A model generated the notes under the pieces. It did no database searches. It had not been told where the DNA came from and saw only the letters and a program-made list of their open reading frames with translations. A DNA stretch of 64,000 bases from Pleionea sp. CnH1-48 (lineage in GTDB: Bacteria > Pseudomonadota > Gammaproteobacteria > Enterobacterales > Kangiellaceae). Numbering within the stretch: position 1 is the stretch's first letter; each line of letters starts with the position of its first letter. The position numbers and the translations under genes are program-made. Positions 8,883 to 16,907 of the stretch are shown piece by piece. Where the stretch lies: contig NZ_JAMXSB010000016.1 in NCBI RefSeq assembly GCF_024124665.1, forward strand, positions 62,001 to 126,000, in the 5' to 3' direction.

Positions 8883-9674
8883 TTAGAGTTGTGAATTATC
8901 AAGTTCTGCCAGACGCTTGATTATGACGTTATTAGGTTTAAGCGACTGGCTAGGGGGTATCACTAGTGTAGAATAGGATTCGATTTGAGCACTGACTAAA
9001 TCGTTAAGTGCAATGCGTTCCATTCGTGGTTGATGAATGGGGAGAGTAGCAGCTTCGTAGATGATGACCTCATGGTCTTCGGGATAGTCTTGACAAAGTA
9101 TTTCTATTAATACTTCTCGATAGGCTGGCCCGGTTGAAAACTTGGCCAAAGATTTATCGCCAGCAATGCCTATCTGCCAAAGAATTAAGTAGGCTGATGG
9201 ATCAATATGACGGTGATAAAACATAAATTGGCTGGCTTCAAATTGCTGACATCCCACTTTGCCCGGGTCAATTCCTAAGTCAGCAATTAAGCAATCTTCT
9301 GCCGAAATACCTGGCTCCATGTGTGCAGTGAAACCTTCGTTACGAGCTGCGCTAATGGCCTTATGAGGAACACAAGCAAACACACCCGGATGACCATAAA
9401 AAGCGCCGCATACCTTTTTGCCGGCTCTGACTTCAAGCATCATTGCATCAACCATTTGTTGATAGGTTATAAGGCGAGATTGCCCTTCTTTATAGAAGGG
9501 TTGCAGACTGCGCACATCGCTGTGCATTTCTTCTAGCCATAACTCAACAATACCGTCTGATGCTCCAACAAAAACAACATCAGCTTGTTTGATATAACTG
9601 GATGATAATGGACTTATATGAGAGCCTAGGGTCATTCCCAGTCCTACACACACCAAACTTCCTGACTGACTCAA
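8883..9674 (-). CDS. Borosin-type peptide alpha-N-methyltransferase (tetrapyrrole-methylase fold)
   Basis: 263 residues. The fold is that of SAM-dependent tetrapyrrole (uroporphyrinogen/precorrin) methylases: GLGMTLG (11-17), the SAM loop YGHPGVF (93-99) and GISAEDCLIADLGIDPG (122-138). The YGHPGVF loop, the tyrosine/arginine set Y61, R67, Y71 and Y93, and an adjacent small peptide gene mark it as a borosin enzyme that methylates peptide-backbone amides rather than a corrin-ring methylase. No cobalamin or siroheme genes are nearby. Start is TTG 9674: AGGAG lies seven bases before it, while the nearby ATG is in another frame. It is 42 bases downstream of the GNAT gene. Confidence 0.88.
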   Translation of the reverse strand: MSQSGSLVCVGLGMTLGSHISPLSSSYIKQADVVFVGASDGIVELWLEEMHSDVRSLQPFYKEGQSRLITYQQMVDAMMLEVRAGKKVCGAFYGHPGVFACVPHKAISAARNEGFTAHMEPGISAEDCLIADLGIDPGKVGCQQFEASQFMFYHRHIDPSAYLILWQIGIAGDKSLAKFSTGPAYREVLIEILCQDYPEDHEVIIYEAATLPIHQPRMERIALNDLVSAQIESYSTLVIPPSQSLKPNNVIIKRLAELDNSQL

Positions 9675-9716
9675 ACCTTCTCTCCTGATCCATTTTTTTT
9701 TTGTTACTAAGTATCA

Positions 9717-10301
9717 TTATTGATGATGGTTGGCATACTTTAAATAAAGAGGATGCTGATACCATTGTTGTTTTTTTAATAGCCAATGAAACCAAAGTGT
9801 TCCATCATCATGGATACATTCTTCTTTAATAAATCCTAGTTTTGTCATTAAGCGTGTACATGTCAAGTTTTGAGGTGAAGATTTACCAAAAATACTGTTT
9901 ACACTCAAACAGTTAAAGCCTCTTGTCATTAAACCTGTCATGGCTTCTGTGCCAATGCCTGCTTGTTGGTGAGATTGACAGATAGACATGCCTACTTCTA
10001 CTTTTTCCATTCGCTCTTTGGTGTTGCTGTTTCCCCAGAGCAAGCTCATAATGCCAATGGTTGATTGCGATTTTTTATCTTTCATTGCCCAAAAAAAACG
10101 CACCGTGGGATAGGCTTCGTTCATTTTTAACGCGGCCTGAAAACTACGAGTGGCTTTTTCTGTTGAAATGGGAGGAGCGATATATTTCATAATGTCATCA
10201 CTCGTAAACAGATGACAATAAACGGCTTCGTCATCATGCTGTATTGGGAGGAGGAGCAGATTTGGGGTTTCGATAGTATGTCGAAAAGGATTGTTATCCA
10301 T
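9717..10301 (-). CDS. GNAT-family N-acetyltransferase (Acetyltransf_3 type)
   Basis: About 194 residues. Shows RimJ/RimL-like features: N-terminal ETPNLLLLPIQHDD, a central beta strand region, the acetyl-CoA loop near HQQAGIGTEAM (QxxGxG/A), then the NxxSxxxxxKLGF-like segment (NLTCTRLMTKLGF). Such enzymes acetylate protein N-termini, lysines or small molecules; the substrate is unknown. It is the first gene of the leftward run leading into the borosin methyltransferase, so it could tailor the peptide, but GNATs are so common that chance neighbourhood is possible. The start is ATG 10301 or the GTG just before it; no clear ribosome site was found. Confidence 0.85.
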   Translation of the reverse strand: MDNNPFRHTIETPNLLLLPIQHDDEAVYCHLFTSDDIMKYIAPPISTEKATRSFQAALKMNEAYPTVRFFWAMKDKKSQSTIGIMSLLWGNSNTKERMEKVEVGMSICQSHQQAGIGTEAMTGLMTRGFNCLSVNSIFGKSSPQNLTCTRLMTKLGFIKEECIHDDGTLWFHWLLKKQQWYQHPLYLKYANHHQ

Positions 10302-10840
10302 CACGTTATCGTTGTTATTCTTTTTGTAGCATTGTAGAGAAATTTATTGGCGTGCGCACGAGATTCCATCGATAAAACACTATTATCTATTCTCGATACT
10401 CATCTTGGCGACAATATTTATCTTAAGTTCTGATATTAATTTGTCGGATAACTGGATTTTTTATAACCAATGTCATAGGATATCTGCATCGGCACTTTCA
10501 AAAAATATCCTTCTTAGACGCGCCAGTTTTTCATTCGTTACAACTTTTTTTCTCTTCTGATATTGTGATCATTTTGTGATTTTTACGTGAGTATTTTGCC
10601 ATAACTTTCTTCTAGTCTCTTAATCAGGTTTTTAACTTTATGCATTCGCATAGGATGTTTAGCTTGGGCCTTCGGCGCTCTGAGTTGAATGTCCAAAGCT
10701 AATTTTTTGTTGAATTTTTTGTAACGATTTGACTTGTGATTTGCCTACTACCTGCGCAGGTAAATCCAGATACTGATCGTTAAATACGATGAAAAAAATA
10801 ACATGCATAGAAAAGCGTGGTTTTTCAACAGGAGACTATT
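10302..10840. other. Long divergent intergenic region, AT-rich
   Basis: Divergent spacer between the GNAT/borosin operon (minus) and the spondin operon (plus). It contains runs of T and A, a 14-base perfect palindrome at 10749-10762, and no ORF I would defend. Promoters for both operons must lie here. Confidence 0.6.
10749..10762. promoter_or_regulatory. Perfect 14-base palindrome, candidate operator for the spondin operon
   Basis: TACCTGCGCAGGTA is fully self-complementary and stands out in an AT-rich spacer, 78 bases before the first spondin ATG. The position fits a repressor or activator site. The cognate protein is unknown; the OmpR-type regulator downstream is not an obvious match, because OmpR-family sites are usually direct repeats. 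Confidence 0.4.
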
Positions 10841-11539
10841 ATGAAATTAACAAAGTATGTTGGTGCTGCCGTACTAACAATGGGGGCGAGTCTTGTCAGC
10901 GCTCAAAATATTGATGTGACTATTACTAATCTGACTCAAGGTATTTATTACACTCCTTTTGTCGTCGCAGGACACAATGATAGTACTTATATTTTCCGCA
11001 CTGGTGAGGCGGCGAGCGCTGCGTTGCAGGCTCTGGCAGAAGGCGGTGATACTTCGGCTGTCGTTGCTAATCTTGATGCTGCTGGCGCTGTTGTTGTTAA
11101 TAATCCTGCTAACGGATTGTTGGCGCCCGCTGCTTCAACATCAACGTCATTAGATACCGGAAGCAATGGTTATCTATCGATTGCCGCAATGATGTTACCG
11201 ACTAATGATGGATTTGCTGGTTTGAACTCCTGGAAAATTCCAACGGAACCAGGCACCTATACTATTAATTTAAATGCCTATGATGCAGGTACCGAAGCTA
11301 ACAATGAGCTTATTGTTAATGGTAGTGGTGCTTCTGGGGTTTTAGGTATTCCTGCGGCACCTGGTGGCGACACTGGAACCAATGGTACTGGCGTAACAGT
11401 AACCGAAGGTAATCAGACGGTTCACATTCACCGTGGTAGTTTGGGCGATGATGATTTGGCGGCTGGTAAAAGTGATTTAGATAACCGAGTTCATCGTTGG
11501 TTGAATCCTGTCGTGCGCGTTACGGTTGTTGTTAACTAA
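10841..11539 (+). CDS. Secreted spondin-domain protein
   Basis: 232 residues from ATG 10841; AGGAGA lies before it, while an upstream GTG at 10817 has no site. The signal peptide is cleaved near SLVSA-Q. The rest is a Spond_N-type domain: IDVTITNLTQGIYYTPFVVAGH, a middle with LPTNDGFAGLNSW, then YDAGTEANNE and a histidine/Arg-containing C-terminus ending VVRVTVVVN. Spondin_N domains in bacteria are exported proteins of unknown function, often in pairs. It lies 11 bases before a second spondin gene. Confidence 0.88.
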   Translation: MKLTKYVGAAVLTMGASLVSAQNIDVTITNLTQGIYYTPFVVAGHNDSTYIFRTGEAASAALQALAEGGDTSAVVANLDAAGAVVVNNPANGLLAPAASTSTSLDTGSNGYLSIAAMMLPTNDGFAGLNSWKIPTEPGTYTINLNAYDAGTEANNELIVNGSGASGVLGIPAAPGGDTGTNGTGVTVTEGNQTVHIHRGSLGDDDLAAGKSDLDNRVHRWLNPVVRVTVVVN

Positions 11540-11550
11540 AGGAGGCGTTT

Positions 11551-12264
11551 ATGAAACCTCAATTAAAAATGACATTGGCTCGTGGTTTAGCGGGTGCTAT
11601 GGCGCTGTTAGGGCTTGCTGCTTGCAGTAGCGATAACAATAACACGACACCTATTTTACAGCCTCCACAAGAGTTTCGTTATGATGTTACGGTTACCAAT
11701 TTGACCCATGGCCAACCTTTATCACCCGTTGCAGTACTGTTGCATGATGAGGGTAGTTTGTGGACCTTTGGTGAAGCTGCCAGCAATGAGTTAGAAGTTC
11801 TTGCTGAAGGTGGAGATAATGCTGATGTTCTGGGACTAAGCTTTGTTGATATGGGCGCCAGCGGGACTGGACCTATTCCCCCTGGAGGCTCAGAAACAGT
11901 AATCTTAACGCTCACTGGGACCGTTTACACCTACCTAACCTTGGCGACCATGTTAGTGAATACCAATGACGCTTTTGCAGGAGTGAGTCGTGTTCAGGTT
12001 TCTCAGCTAGGTGTCGGTGACAGTATGAGCTTGCGTGCTCCGGTGTATGATGCTGGTACTGAACAAAACAGTGAGTTAGCTGGCACCATCCCTGGGCCTG
12101 CTGATGGCGGTGAAGGTTATAACGCGACCCGTAACGATGTTAACTTTGTTGCTCGACACCCAGGTGTCGTAAGTGCTGATGATGGACTCACCTTGTCAGT
12201 ACTGTCAGATGCTCATCGTTTTGACAATCCTTTGGTTAATGTCGAAATTACTCGAGTGCAGTGA
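11551..12264 (+). CDS. Spondin-domain lipoprotein
   Basis: 237 residues. The signal peptide ends in a lipobox (LLGLAAC, Cys 27), so it is probably membrane-anchored. The mature part repeats the pattern of the preceding gene: YDVTVTNLTHGQPLSPVAVLLH, LVNTNDAFAGV, YDAGTEQNSELAG and a C-terminal NPLVNVEITRVQ. It is clearly a paralogue of its neighbour, which lacks the lipobox. GGAGG just before its ATG and the short gap imply one transcript. Confidence 0.88.
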   Translation: MKPQLKMTLARGLAGAMALLGLAACSSDNNNTTPILQPPQEFRYDVTVTNLTHGQPLSPVAVLLHDEGSLWTFGEAASNELEVLAEGGDNADVLGLSFVDMGASGTGPIPPGGSETVILTLTGTVYTYLTLATMLVNTNDAFAGVSRVQVSQLGVGDSMSLRAPVYDAGTEQNSELAGTIPGPADGGEGYNATRNDVNFVARHPGVVSADDGLTLSVLSDAHRFDNPLVNVEITRVQ

Positions 12265-12385
12265 TATAGCAATGTCGAAATATATTGGCTTACGTTTGAA
12301 TGTCTTTCAGGTAAGCAAAAGTAACGTTGATATAATTTCGCCACTGCTTATTATGTAATGCAGTTTATTATAAAACTATGAGTAC

Positions 12386-12406
12386 TAGCCGGGCACCGCC
12401 CGGCTA
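12386..12406 (+). terminator. GC-rich hairpin after the spondin genes (weak terminator or attenuator)
   Basis: TAGCCGGGC (12386-12394) and GCCCGGCTA (12398-12406) form a nine-base perfect stem with a three-base loop. The following bases (TTGTGCAT) are only partly U-rich, so it may reduce rather than end transcription into the regulator gene 41 bases later. Confidence 0.5.
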
Positions 12407-12446
12407 TTGTGCATATTGAGCAATCAGGTATGGAGGGTACCAATAG

Positions 12447-13163
12447 ATGGCAGATTCGGTTCTTATCGTAGAAGATGACTGCGATATTGCGGAGTTGATT
12501 AAGGTTAATCTCGAAGATATGGCTTTGCAAGCCTATCATTGTGAGGATGGAGAATCTGCGCTAGAAAAAGCCCTCAACGAAAACTTTGCCATTATTATAC
12601 TTGATGTAATGTTGCCTGGATTAAGTGGTTTGGATGTATGTCGAAAAATTCGTGAGCAAAAGCCGGAGCAGGCTATTTTGATGTTAACGTCACGCTCATC
12701 GGAAGCCGATCGAGTAGTAGGACTGGAATTAGGTGCCGATGATTACATGACAAAGCCGTTTAGTATTCGAGAGTTGCAAGCGCGTGTGCGTACACAACTA
12801 AGAAGAGTGCACTTGCTTAATGATGCTCGTGTGAAAGAACCATCGGAGCAAAATCGGATTTGTTTTGGGCGATTGATGATTGACGACATTAGTCGTACGG
12901 TATCCTGGAATGATCGTTTTCTGGAGTTGACATCCACTGAGTTCGATTTGCTGTTTTATTTTGCCGCTCATCCCAACCAGGTTTTTTCTCGTTCTCAGTT
13001 GTTGGACAAAGTATGGGGGTATCAACATAACGGGTACGAACATACTGTAAACTCTCATATTAATCGGCTACGTAGTAAATTAGAAACCGATGCCGCTAAC
13101 CCTCTTATTGTACAAACAGTATGGGGAGTGGGGTATAAATTTGATCCCAAAGAATGCGAGTAG
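12447..13163 (+). CDS. OmpR/PhoB-family response regulator
   Basis: 238 residues. The receiver domain has acidic pocket residues in VEDDCD, phospho-acceptor Asp 53 in ILDVMLPG and Lys 103 in MTKPF. The C-terminal winged helix is of PhoB type (LTSTEFDLLFYFAAHPNQVFSRSQLLDKVWG ... NSHINRLRSKLE as two separate blocks). It should bind DNA once phosphorylated by the kinase 70 bases downstream. The two spondin genes directly upstream are natural candidates for its regulon. Confidence 0.95.
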   Translation: MADSVLIVEDDCDIAELIKVNLEDMALQAYHCEDGESALEKALNENFAIIILDVMLPGLSGLDVCRKIREQKPEQAILMLTSRSSEADRVVGLELGADDYMTKPFSIRELQARVRTQLRRVHLLNDARVKEPSEQNRICFGRLMIDDISRTVSWNDRFLELTSTEFDLLFYFAAHPNQVFSRSQLLDKVWGYQHNGYEHTVNSHINRLRSKLETDAANPLIVQTVWGVGYKFDPKECE

Positions 13164-13233
13164 AGTTTTGATTTATTCGAAGTATCTATCTTTGTGCTAA
13201 AGCGGCATGAGTGATTGTAAGGAGTAGTGATTT

Positions 13234-14706
13234 TTGAAGTTATCGCTATATCATAAGTTAGCATTAACCACCTTTATTGTATTTTTTGCAATGGTAGGGC
13301 TTATTTTTTGGTGGGTGCAAAAACTGGAAGTCGCATCCCGTCATCAGGCCGAACAAAAACTGCACCTGGGATTGGCTGATCATTTGGTTCATGATAATCC
13401 GTTGCTTAAGGATGGTGCTACTGACTATAAAGCGTTAAAGAACTTGTTTCATACGATGATGATCCTTGGGCCTGGCTTTGAGTTTTATGTGTTGGATACT
13501 AAAGGTCAGTTGAGTAATTATTCTGCTAAGCCGGGTGAGATTAAGCGGCGAAAAGTCCGATTGCAACCTATTTTAGAGCTATTAGACGATCCATCATCTT
13601 TACCAATCTACGGTGATGATCCGAGAAGTTTTAGCGAAGCTAAGATATTTTCCGCCGCACCGATTTATCGTGAGGAACAATTACAGGGATATATGTATGT
13701 CATTGTTGGTGGGCAAATATATGACTCTGTTTTTGAGAGCATAAAAGCTAACCACAATTTGAGCATTGCCTTTTCTGTTGTCATTGCAGGGATCTTATTC
13801 TTTTTCTTCGTATTGATGTTCACTTTCCGTTTATTTGTTTTTCCATTACGCCGACTAACAAAGAATGTAGAAAACATACGGCAAGCTGGTTTTGATGGAA
13901 AAGTTGACTCATTGTTAAAGTGCGAAAAATCAAGTAGCGAGGTTGATCAGTTAGGGTGCGCATTTAACGAAATGATTGCTCACATTAATCAGCAATTTTC
14001 CTCGTTACAACAACTGGATACACAGCGCAGAGAAGTTTTGTCGCATATCTCCCATGATTTACGAACGCCGTTAGCTTCTTTACAGGGATACATCGAAACC
14101 ATTGACCTGCGAGGTGCAGCGATAACGGATGAACAAAGAGCTTCATTTATCAAACGCGCTTTAAAAAATGCCCAACAACTTAAACTGTTGGTTGATCAAA
14201 TTTTTGAGCTGGCACATATTGAAAGTGGACAGGTGACCTTGAATCTGGAGCCCGTTAACTTATCGGATTTGATGAATGATTTATGCGATAAGTTTACTAT
14301 GCAGGCGGCTGAGAAAAATATTCAACTTAATGTGTGTTTGATGAAAGACAATATCACTGCTAAGACAGACATTGGTAAATTAGAGCGAGTACTCAGCAAT
14401 CTGGTAGAAAATGCACTTCGGCATACAGGTTCAGGCGGGTTTATTAATTTGAAGATAGAAGAAAGTGAACGAGAGCCGAAACGACTGGTTATCAGTGTTG
14501 AAGATAATGGAGAAGGGATAGCAAAAGAAGAGCTGCCTTATATTTTTGATGTCAGCTACCGTGCCGAAAATGCTGCTGGAGAGCGTACTAAACACATAGG
14601 CCTTGGTTTGACCATTACTAAAAAGTTGTTGGCCATAATGAATAGTGAAATCAGGGTTGATAGCGAATTGGGAAAGGGAACTCGGTTTTCTTTTTATTTG
14701 CCATAG
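13234..14706 (+). CDS. Sensor histidine kinase with HAMP domain
   Basis: 490 residues. Start is TTG 13234 with AAGGAG nine bases ahead. Membrane helices near residues 8-26 and 170-195 enclose a periplasmic sensor of about 140 residues. Then come HAMP, HisKA with phospho-acceptor His 274 in HISHDLRTPLASLQGY, and a HATPase_c domain with NLVENALRHTGSGG, DNGEGI and GLGLTITKKLL. It pairs with the regulator immediately upstream. The signal is unknown. Confidence 0.94.
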   Translation: MKLSLYHKLALTTFIVFFAMVGLIFWWVQKLEVASRHQAEQKLHLGLADHLVHDNPLLKDGATDYKALKNLFHTMMILGPGFEFYVLDTKGQLSNYSAKPGEIKRRKVRLQPILELLDDPSSLPIYGDDPRSFSEAKIFSAAPIYREEQLQGYMYVIVGGQIYDSVFESIKANHNLSIAFSVVIAGILFFFFVLMFTFRLFVFPLRRLTKNVENIRQAGFDGKVDSLLKCEKSSSEVDQLGCAFNEMIAHINQQFSSLQQLDTQRREVLSHISHDLRTPLASLQGYIETIDLRGAAITDEQRASFIKRALKNAQQLKLLVDQIFELAHIESGQVTLNLEPVNLSDLMNDLCDKFTMQAAEKNIQLNVCLMKDNITAKTDIGKLERVLSNLVENALRHTGSGGFINLKIEESEREPKRLVISVEDNGEGIAKEELPYIFDVSYRAENAAGERTKHIGLGLTITKKLLAIMNSEIRVDSELGKGTRFSFYLP

Positions 14707-14752
14707 AGTCTGAGGTAGACCGATATTTTACTTATCTTTGGTTAAGGTTTGA

Positions 14753-14938
14753 CTATGAGGGCTCGTCTTTTTTATTGGCTGATCTAAGTATCCAAAAGAG
14801 GAGATAAACTGCTACACCCGTTAACCAAATAAACAATAGGCCTATTTGAGCTAAGTATCCTGCGTGGGGATGAGGGTCGATATTTAAGATAAGGCTAAAT
14901 ATACTTATTAAAATAGTCCAGATGACTAAAGGCTTCAT
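14753..14938 (-). CDS. Small two-helix membrane protein, function unknown
   Basis: 61 residues with two hydrophobic segments (VIWTILISIFSLILNI and IGLLFIWLTGVAVYLLFWIL) and a charged C-terminus SANKKDEPS. AAGGAT lies before the ATG. It sits just beyond the terminator that closes the PspA-associated operon, so it would need its own promoter or read-through. I do not recognise a family. Confidence 0.5.
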   Translation of the reverse strand: MKPLVIWTILISIFSLILNIDPHPHAGYLAQIGLLFIWLTGVAVYLLFWILRSANKKDEPS

Positions 14939-14987
14939 ACTAATATCCTTATTATTCTTTTACCAGTGATGCTCTTGCTGGTTTATT

Positions 14988-15032
14988 AAAAAAGCTGCCC
15001 GCATATACTTGAAATACGGGCAGCTTTTTAAA
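14988..15032. terminator. Bidirectional terminator at the end of the channel operon
   Basis: AAAAAAGCTGCCCG (14988-15001) and CGGGCAGCTTTTTA (15017-15030) form a long stem with T runs on both strands. On the minus strand it lies ten bases after the stop of the membrane protein at 15042. Confidence 0.85.
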
Positions 15033-15041
15033 TGATGTCAT

Positions 15042-15467
15042 CTACTGCGAATCAAAATTTCTTAATGAGCTAAAGAAAAGTCCGGCTCCACCGCCCATTA
15101 AAACTAATAATACCAAAATATCAAAAGCCGTCATTGGCATAAGTGTCATGCGAATATTGGCAATGATTCCCGCAATCAAGGCGACGAGACTCAGACCACT
15201 GAGTAGCCAGCCAAAGGGATTTTTGCTATTCCAAAAAATCATGATGACACCGATAACAAAAGGCAGCAAAATCATTCCGCCGGTTACATTGAAGCCTGAG
15301 CCCACACTGTATAAACGTGTACCCATTCCAAAACCGCTAGAAAAAGCCCCGGTTGTCACCATCACTTTGGATAGAAAAATATAGCCGCCAACACACATCA
15401 TGGTGAGACCTGCTAAGTAGCGTCCAATGCCTCCACTTGTTCCTCCTGCACCTTTGGGTGTTTCCAT
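15042..15467 (-). CDS. Glycine-rich four-helix membrane protein
   Basis: 141 residues: a short Gly-rich N-terminus, then about four membrane helices (YLAGLTMMCVGGYIFLSKV, MILLPFVIGVIMIFW, WLLSGLSLVALIAGIIA, FDILVLLVLMGGGAGLFF). Its ATG is four bases after the stop of the channel gene, with GAGGAAT as ribosome site, so it is the last gene of that operon. I do not recognise the family with certainty; the context implies a membrane partner of the channel/PspA module. Confidence 0.75.
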   Translation of the reverse strand: METPKGAGGTSGGIGRYLAGLTMMCVGGYIFLSKVMVTTGAFSSGFGMGTRLYSVGSGFNVTGGMILLPFVIGVIMIFWNSKNPFGWLLSGLSLVALIAGIIANIRMTLMPMTAFDILVLLVLMGGGAGLFFSSLRNFDSQ

Positions 15468-15470
15468 AGA

Positions 15471-16580
15471 TTATTCCTCATTTATTCGATTTAATAACTG
15501 CTGAACTTCGTCTTCACTTGGTAAGTGCTTTTCGTGTACCAGCAACAGTAAAGCCGTTCCTATGGCGGGTTTAAACGGTGGTGGATTTGTCCACACCTTT
15601 CCATCTTCTGCAACATAGCCTACGGGAGTACCAAGGCCAGCTTTGATAATGTGGCAGGCTAGATCAGACCATTGTTTGACACTGAACTTATGGTCGATTC
15701 GAGTGGGGTGATCGCCTTCGTAGGTAAAGAGGTTTTCTAATACTTGCTCAGTACCCGGTGACACCATGGCTCGTACGATAAGTTCAGGGTAAGCTCTGAT
15801 GGGGCGCAAAACAGAAGAAGCGCCTAATTCGGTGAAGCGAATACGATTAGAATCTTTAACAGCTTCGGCAATCACTCGTCCTTCAATATCTAAACTTTCC
15901 AGGTGATAGAGCACATCAAGGGTCATAGAATCAGAACTGCGAGCATGGCTATCGCTTGAGATCACAACAATGAACTTAGCTGTTTCTACACTGGCTTTGT
16001 GCAAATCGGCTGACTCAAAGCCATCTCCATGTATGTGGGCCGCATTCATTTGTCGAATAGACAGGGGGAGGCCGTCTGGAAAGTCGCGAGTTACGATACA
16101 AATTGGACTCTCATCTAGACTTGGAGTGTCACGGATCTGATCAATTAGGCGCTCTAAGAATAGCTCGGGGTTGTTGTTGGGAGTATTAATAATGACGATA
16201 TGATCGTTCATGTTGTTCCAGCTCCATAGACCTTTAATTTTTCGGTCTTTTTGTTCTATTCGGTATTCTATGTATTCCGTTGCTACTTGAGCCATTAAGG
16301 TAATACCAATACCATACATTAAAATAACGGTGAAAGTTCTACCGAAAAACGTTTCGCTGCTTAAATCACCATAACCTGTTGTATTGATGGTTGTTAAGCT
16401 TAACCACAGCGCATCACCTGCAGACATACCTTCAAAGAACATCATTGCAAGGGTATGAAGTGCAATGATGCTGACGAGTGCAATGGAAAGTTTTTTGATA
16501 CGATGCTTCGAGTCAAAAACAATGCCCTTCAACAACCACTTTGAACGACGTCGCCGTAAGATTTTAGTAAAGAGTCTCAC
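15471..16580 (-). CDS. Two-TM potassium-channel-like protein with RCK/TrkA-N domain
   Basis: 369 residues, GTG start with AAGGA nine bases upstream. TM1 (LSIALVSIIALHTLAMMFF), a pore loop with selectivity filter TTGYGD (67-72) and TM2 (FTVILMYGIGITLMAQVA) form an Ion_trans_2 pore. A cytoplasmic TrkA-N-like domain starts near residue 127 (HIVIINTPNNN). That strand-loop lacks the GxGxxG of NAD-binding RCK domains, so nucleotide binding is doubtful. A conserved acidic segment with DSMTLDVLYHL follows. TGYGD predicts K+ selectivity. It is embedded in the PspA/YjfK-type operon, which suggests a role in membrane-potential or envelope-stress control. Confidence 0.88.
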   Translation of the reverse strand: MRLFTKILRRRRSKWLLKGIVFDSKHRIKKLSIALVSIIALHTLAMMFFEGMSAGDALWLSLTTINTTGYGDLSSETFFGRTFTVILMYGIGITLMAQVATEYIEYRIEQKDRKIKGLWSWNNMNDHIVIINTPNNNPELFLERLIDQIRDTPSLDESPICIVTRDFPDGLPLSIRQMNAAHIHGDGFESADLHKASVETAKFIVVISSDSHARSSDSMTLDVLYHLESLDIEGRVIAEAVKDSNRIRFTELGASSVLRPIRAYPELIVRAMVSPGTEQVLENLFTYEGDHPTRIDHKFSVKQWSDLACHIIKAGLGTPVGYVAEDGKVWTNPPPFKPAIGTALLLLVHEKHLPSEDEVQQLLNRINEE

Positions 16581-16591
16581 GCAAAAATTCC

Positions 16592-16906
16592 TTAGTCGCT
16601 TTCTGCCAAATCAATCAGTCGTTTAGCCACAGCATGTTTGATGGCTATGTGATCCGTTGGGTCTAGTTGAAATAATTCACCCAGTTGTTCGTAGTCTTGC
16701 TGACTTAAAGTAATAGTAAGACGTGGGCGTACTTTTTTTTGTTTATATTCTAGCCCTAGCATTTTGCGAATATAATCAGAAGGTTTCAGACTGTCGTCCA
16801 CCGAACACTTTTGAATGAACTTGTGAACGGACTCGCTCACATCAAAAGCAACTTGAGTTGCTTTTGCGGCTTCGGCCTGTTTTTGCCATTTCGTATTATT
16901 ACTCAT
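16592..16906 (-). CDS. Small cytoplasmic protein in the PspA/channel operon
   Basis: 104 residues from ATG 16906, one base from the stop of the preceding gene; the ORF runs further upstream, but the coupled ATG is the natural start. Lysine-rich middle (YKQKKVRPRLTITLSQQDYEQLGELF). SDYIRKMLGL plus a downstream strand and helix are faintly reminiscent of ribbon-helix-helix proteins. No confident family. Its tight placement between the YjfK-like and channel genes makes it part of the module. Confidence 0.7.
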   Translation of the reverse strand: MSNNTKWQKQAEAAKATQVAFDVSESVHKFIQKCSVDDSLKPSDYIRKMLGLEYKQKKVRPRLTITLSQQDYEQLGELFQLDPTDHIAIKHAVAKRLIDLAESD

Positions 16907-16907
16907 A

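Noticed and set aside
8883-9674. Reading the methylase as a cobalamin or siroheme biosynthesis enzyme
   Set aside because: No corrin or siroheme genes nearby, a peptide gene directly downstream, and borosin-type YGHPGVF and Tyr/Arg residues.
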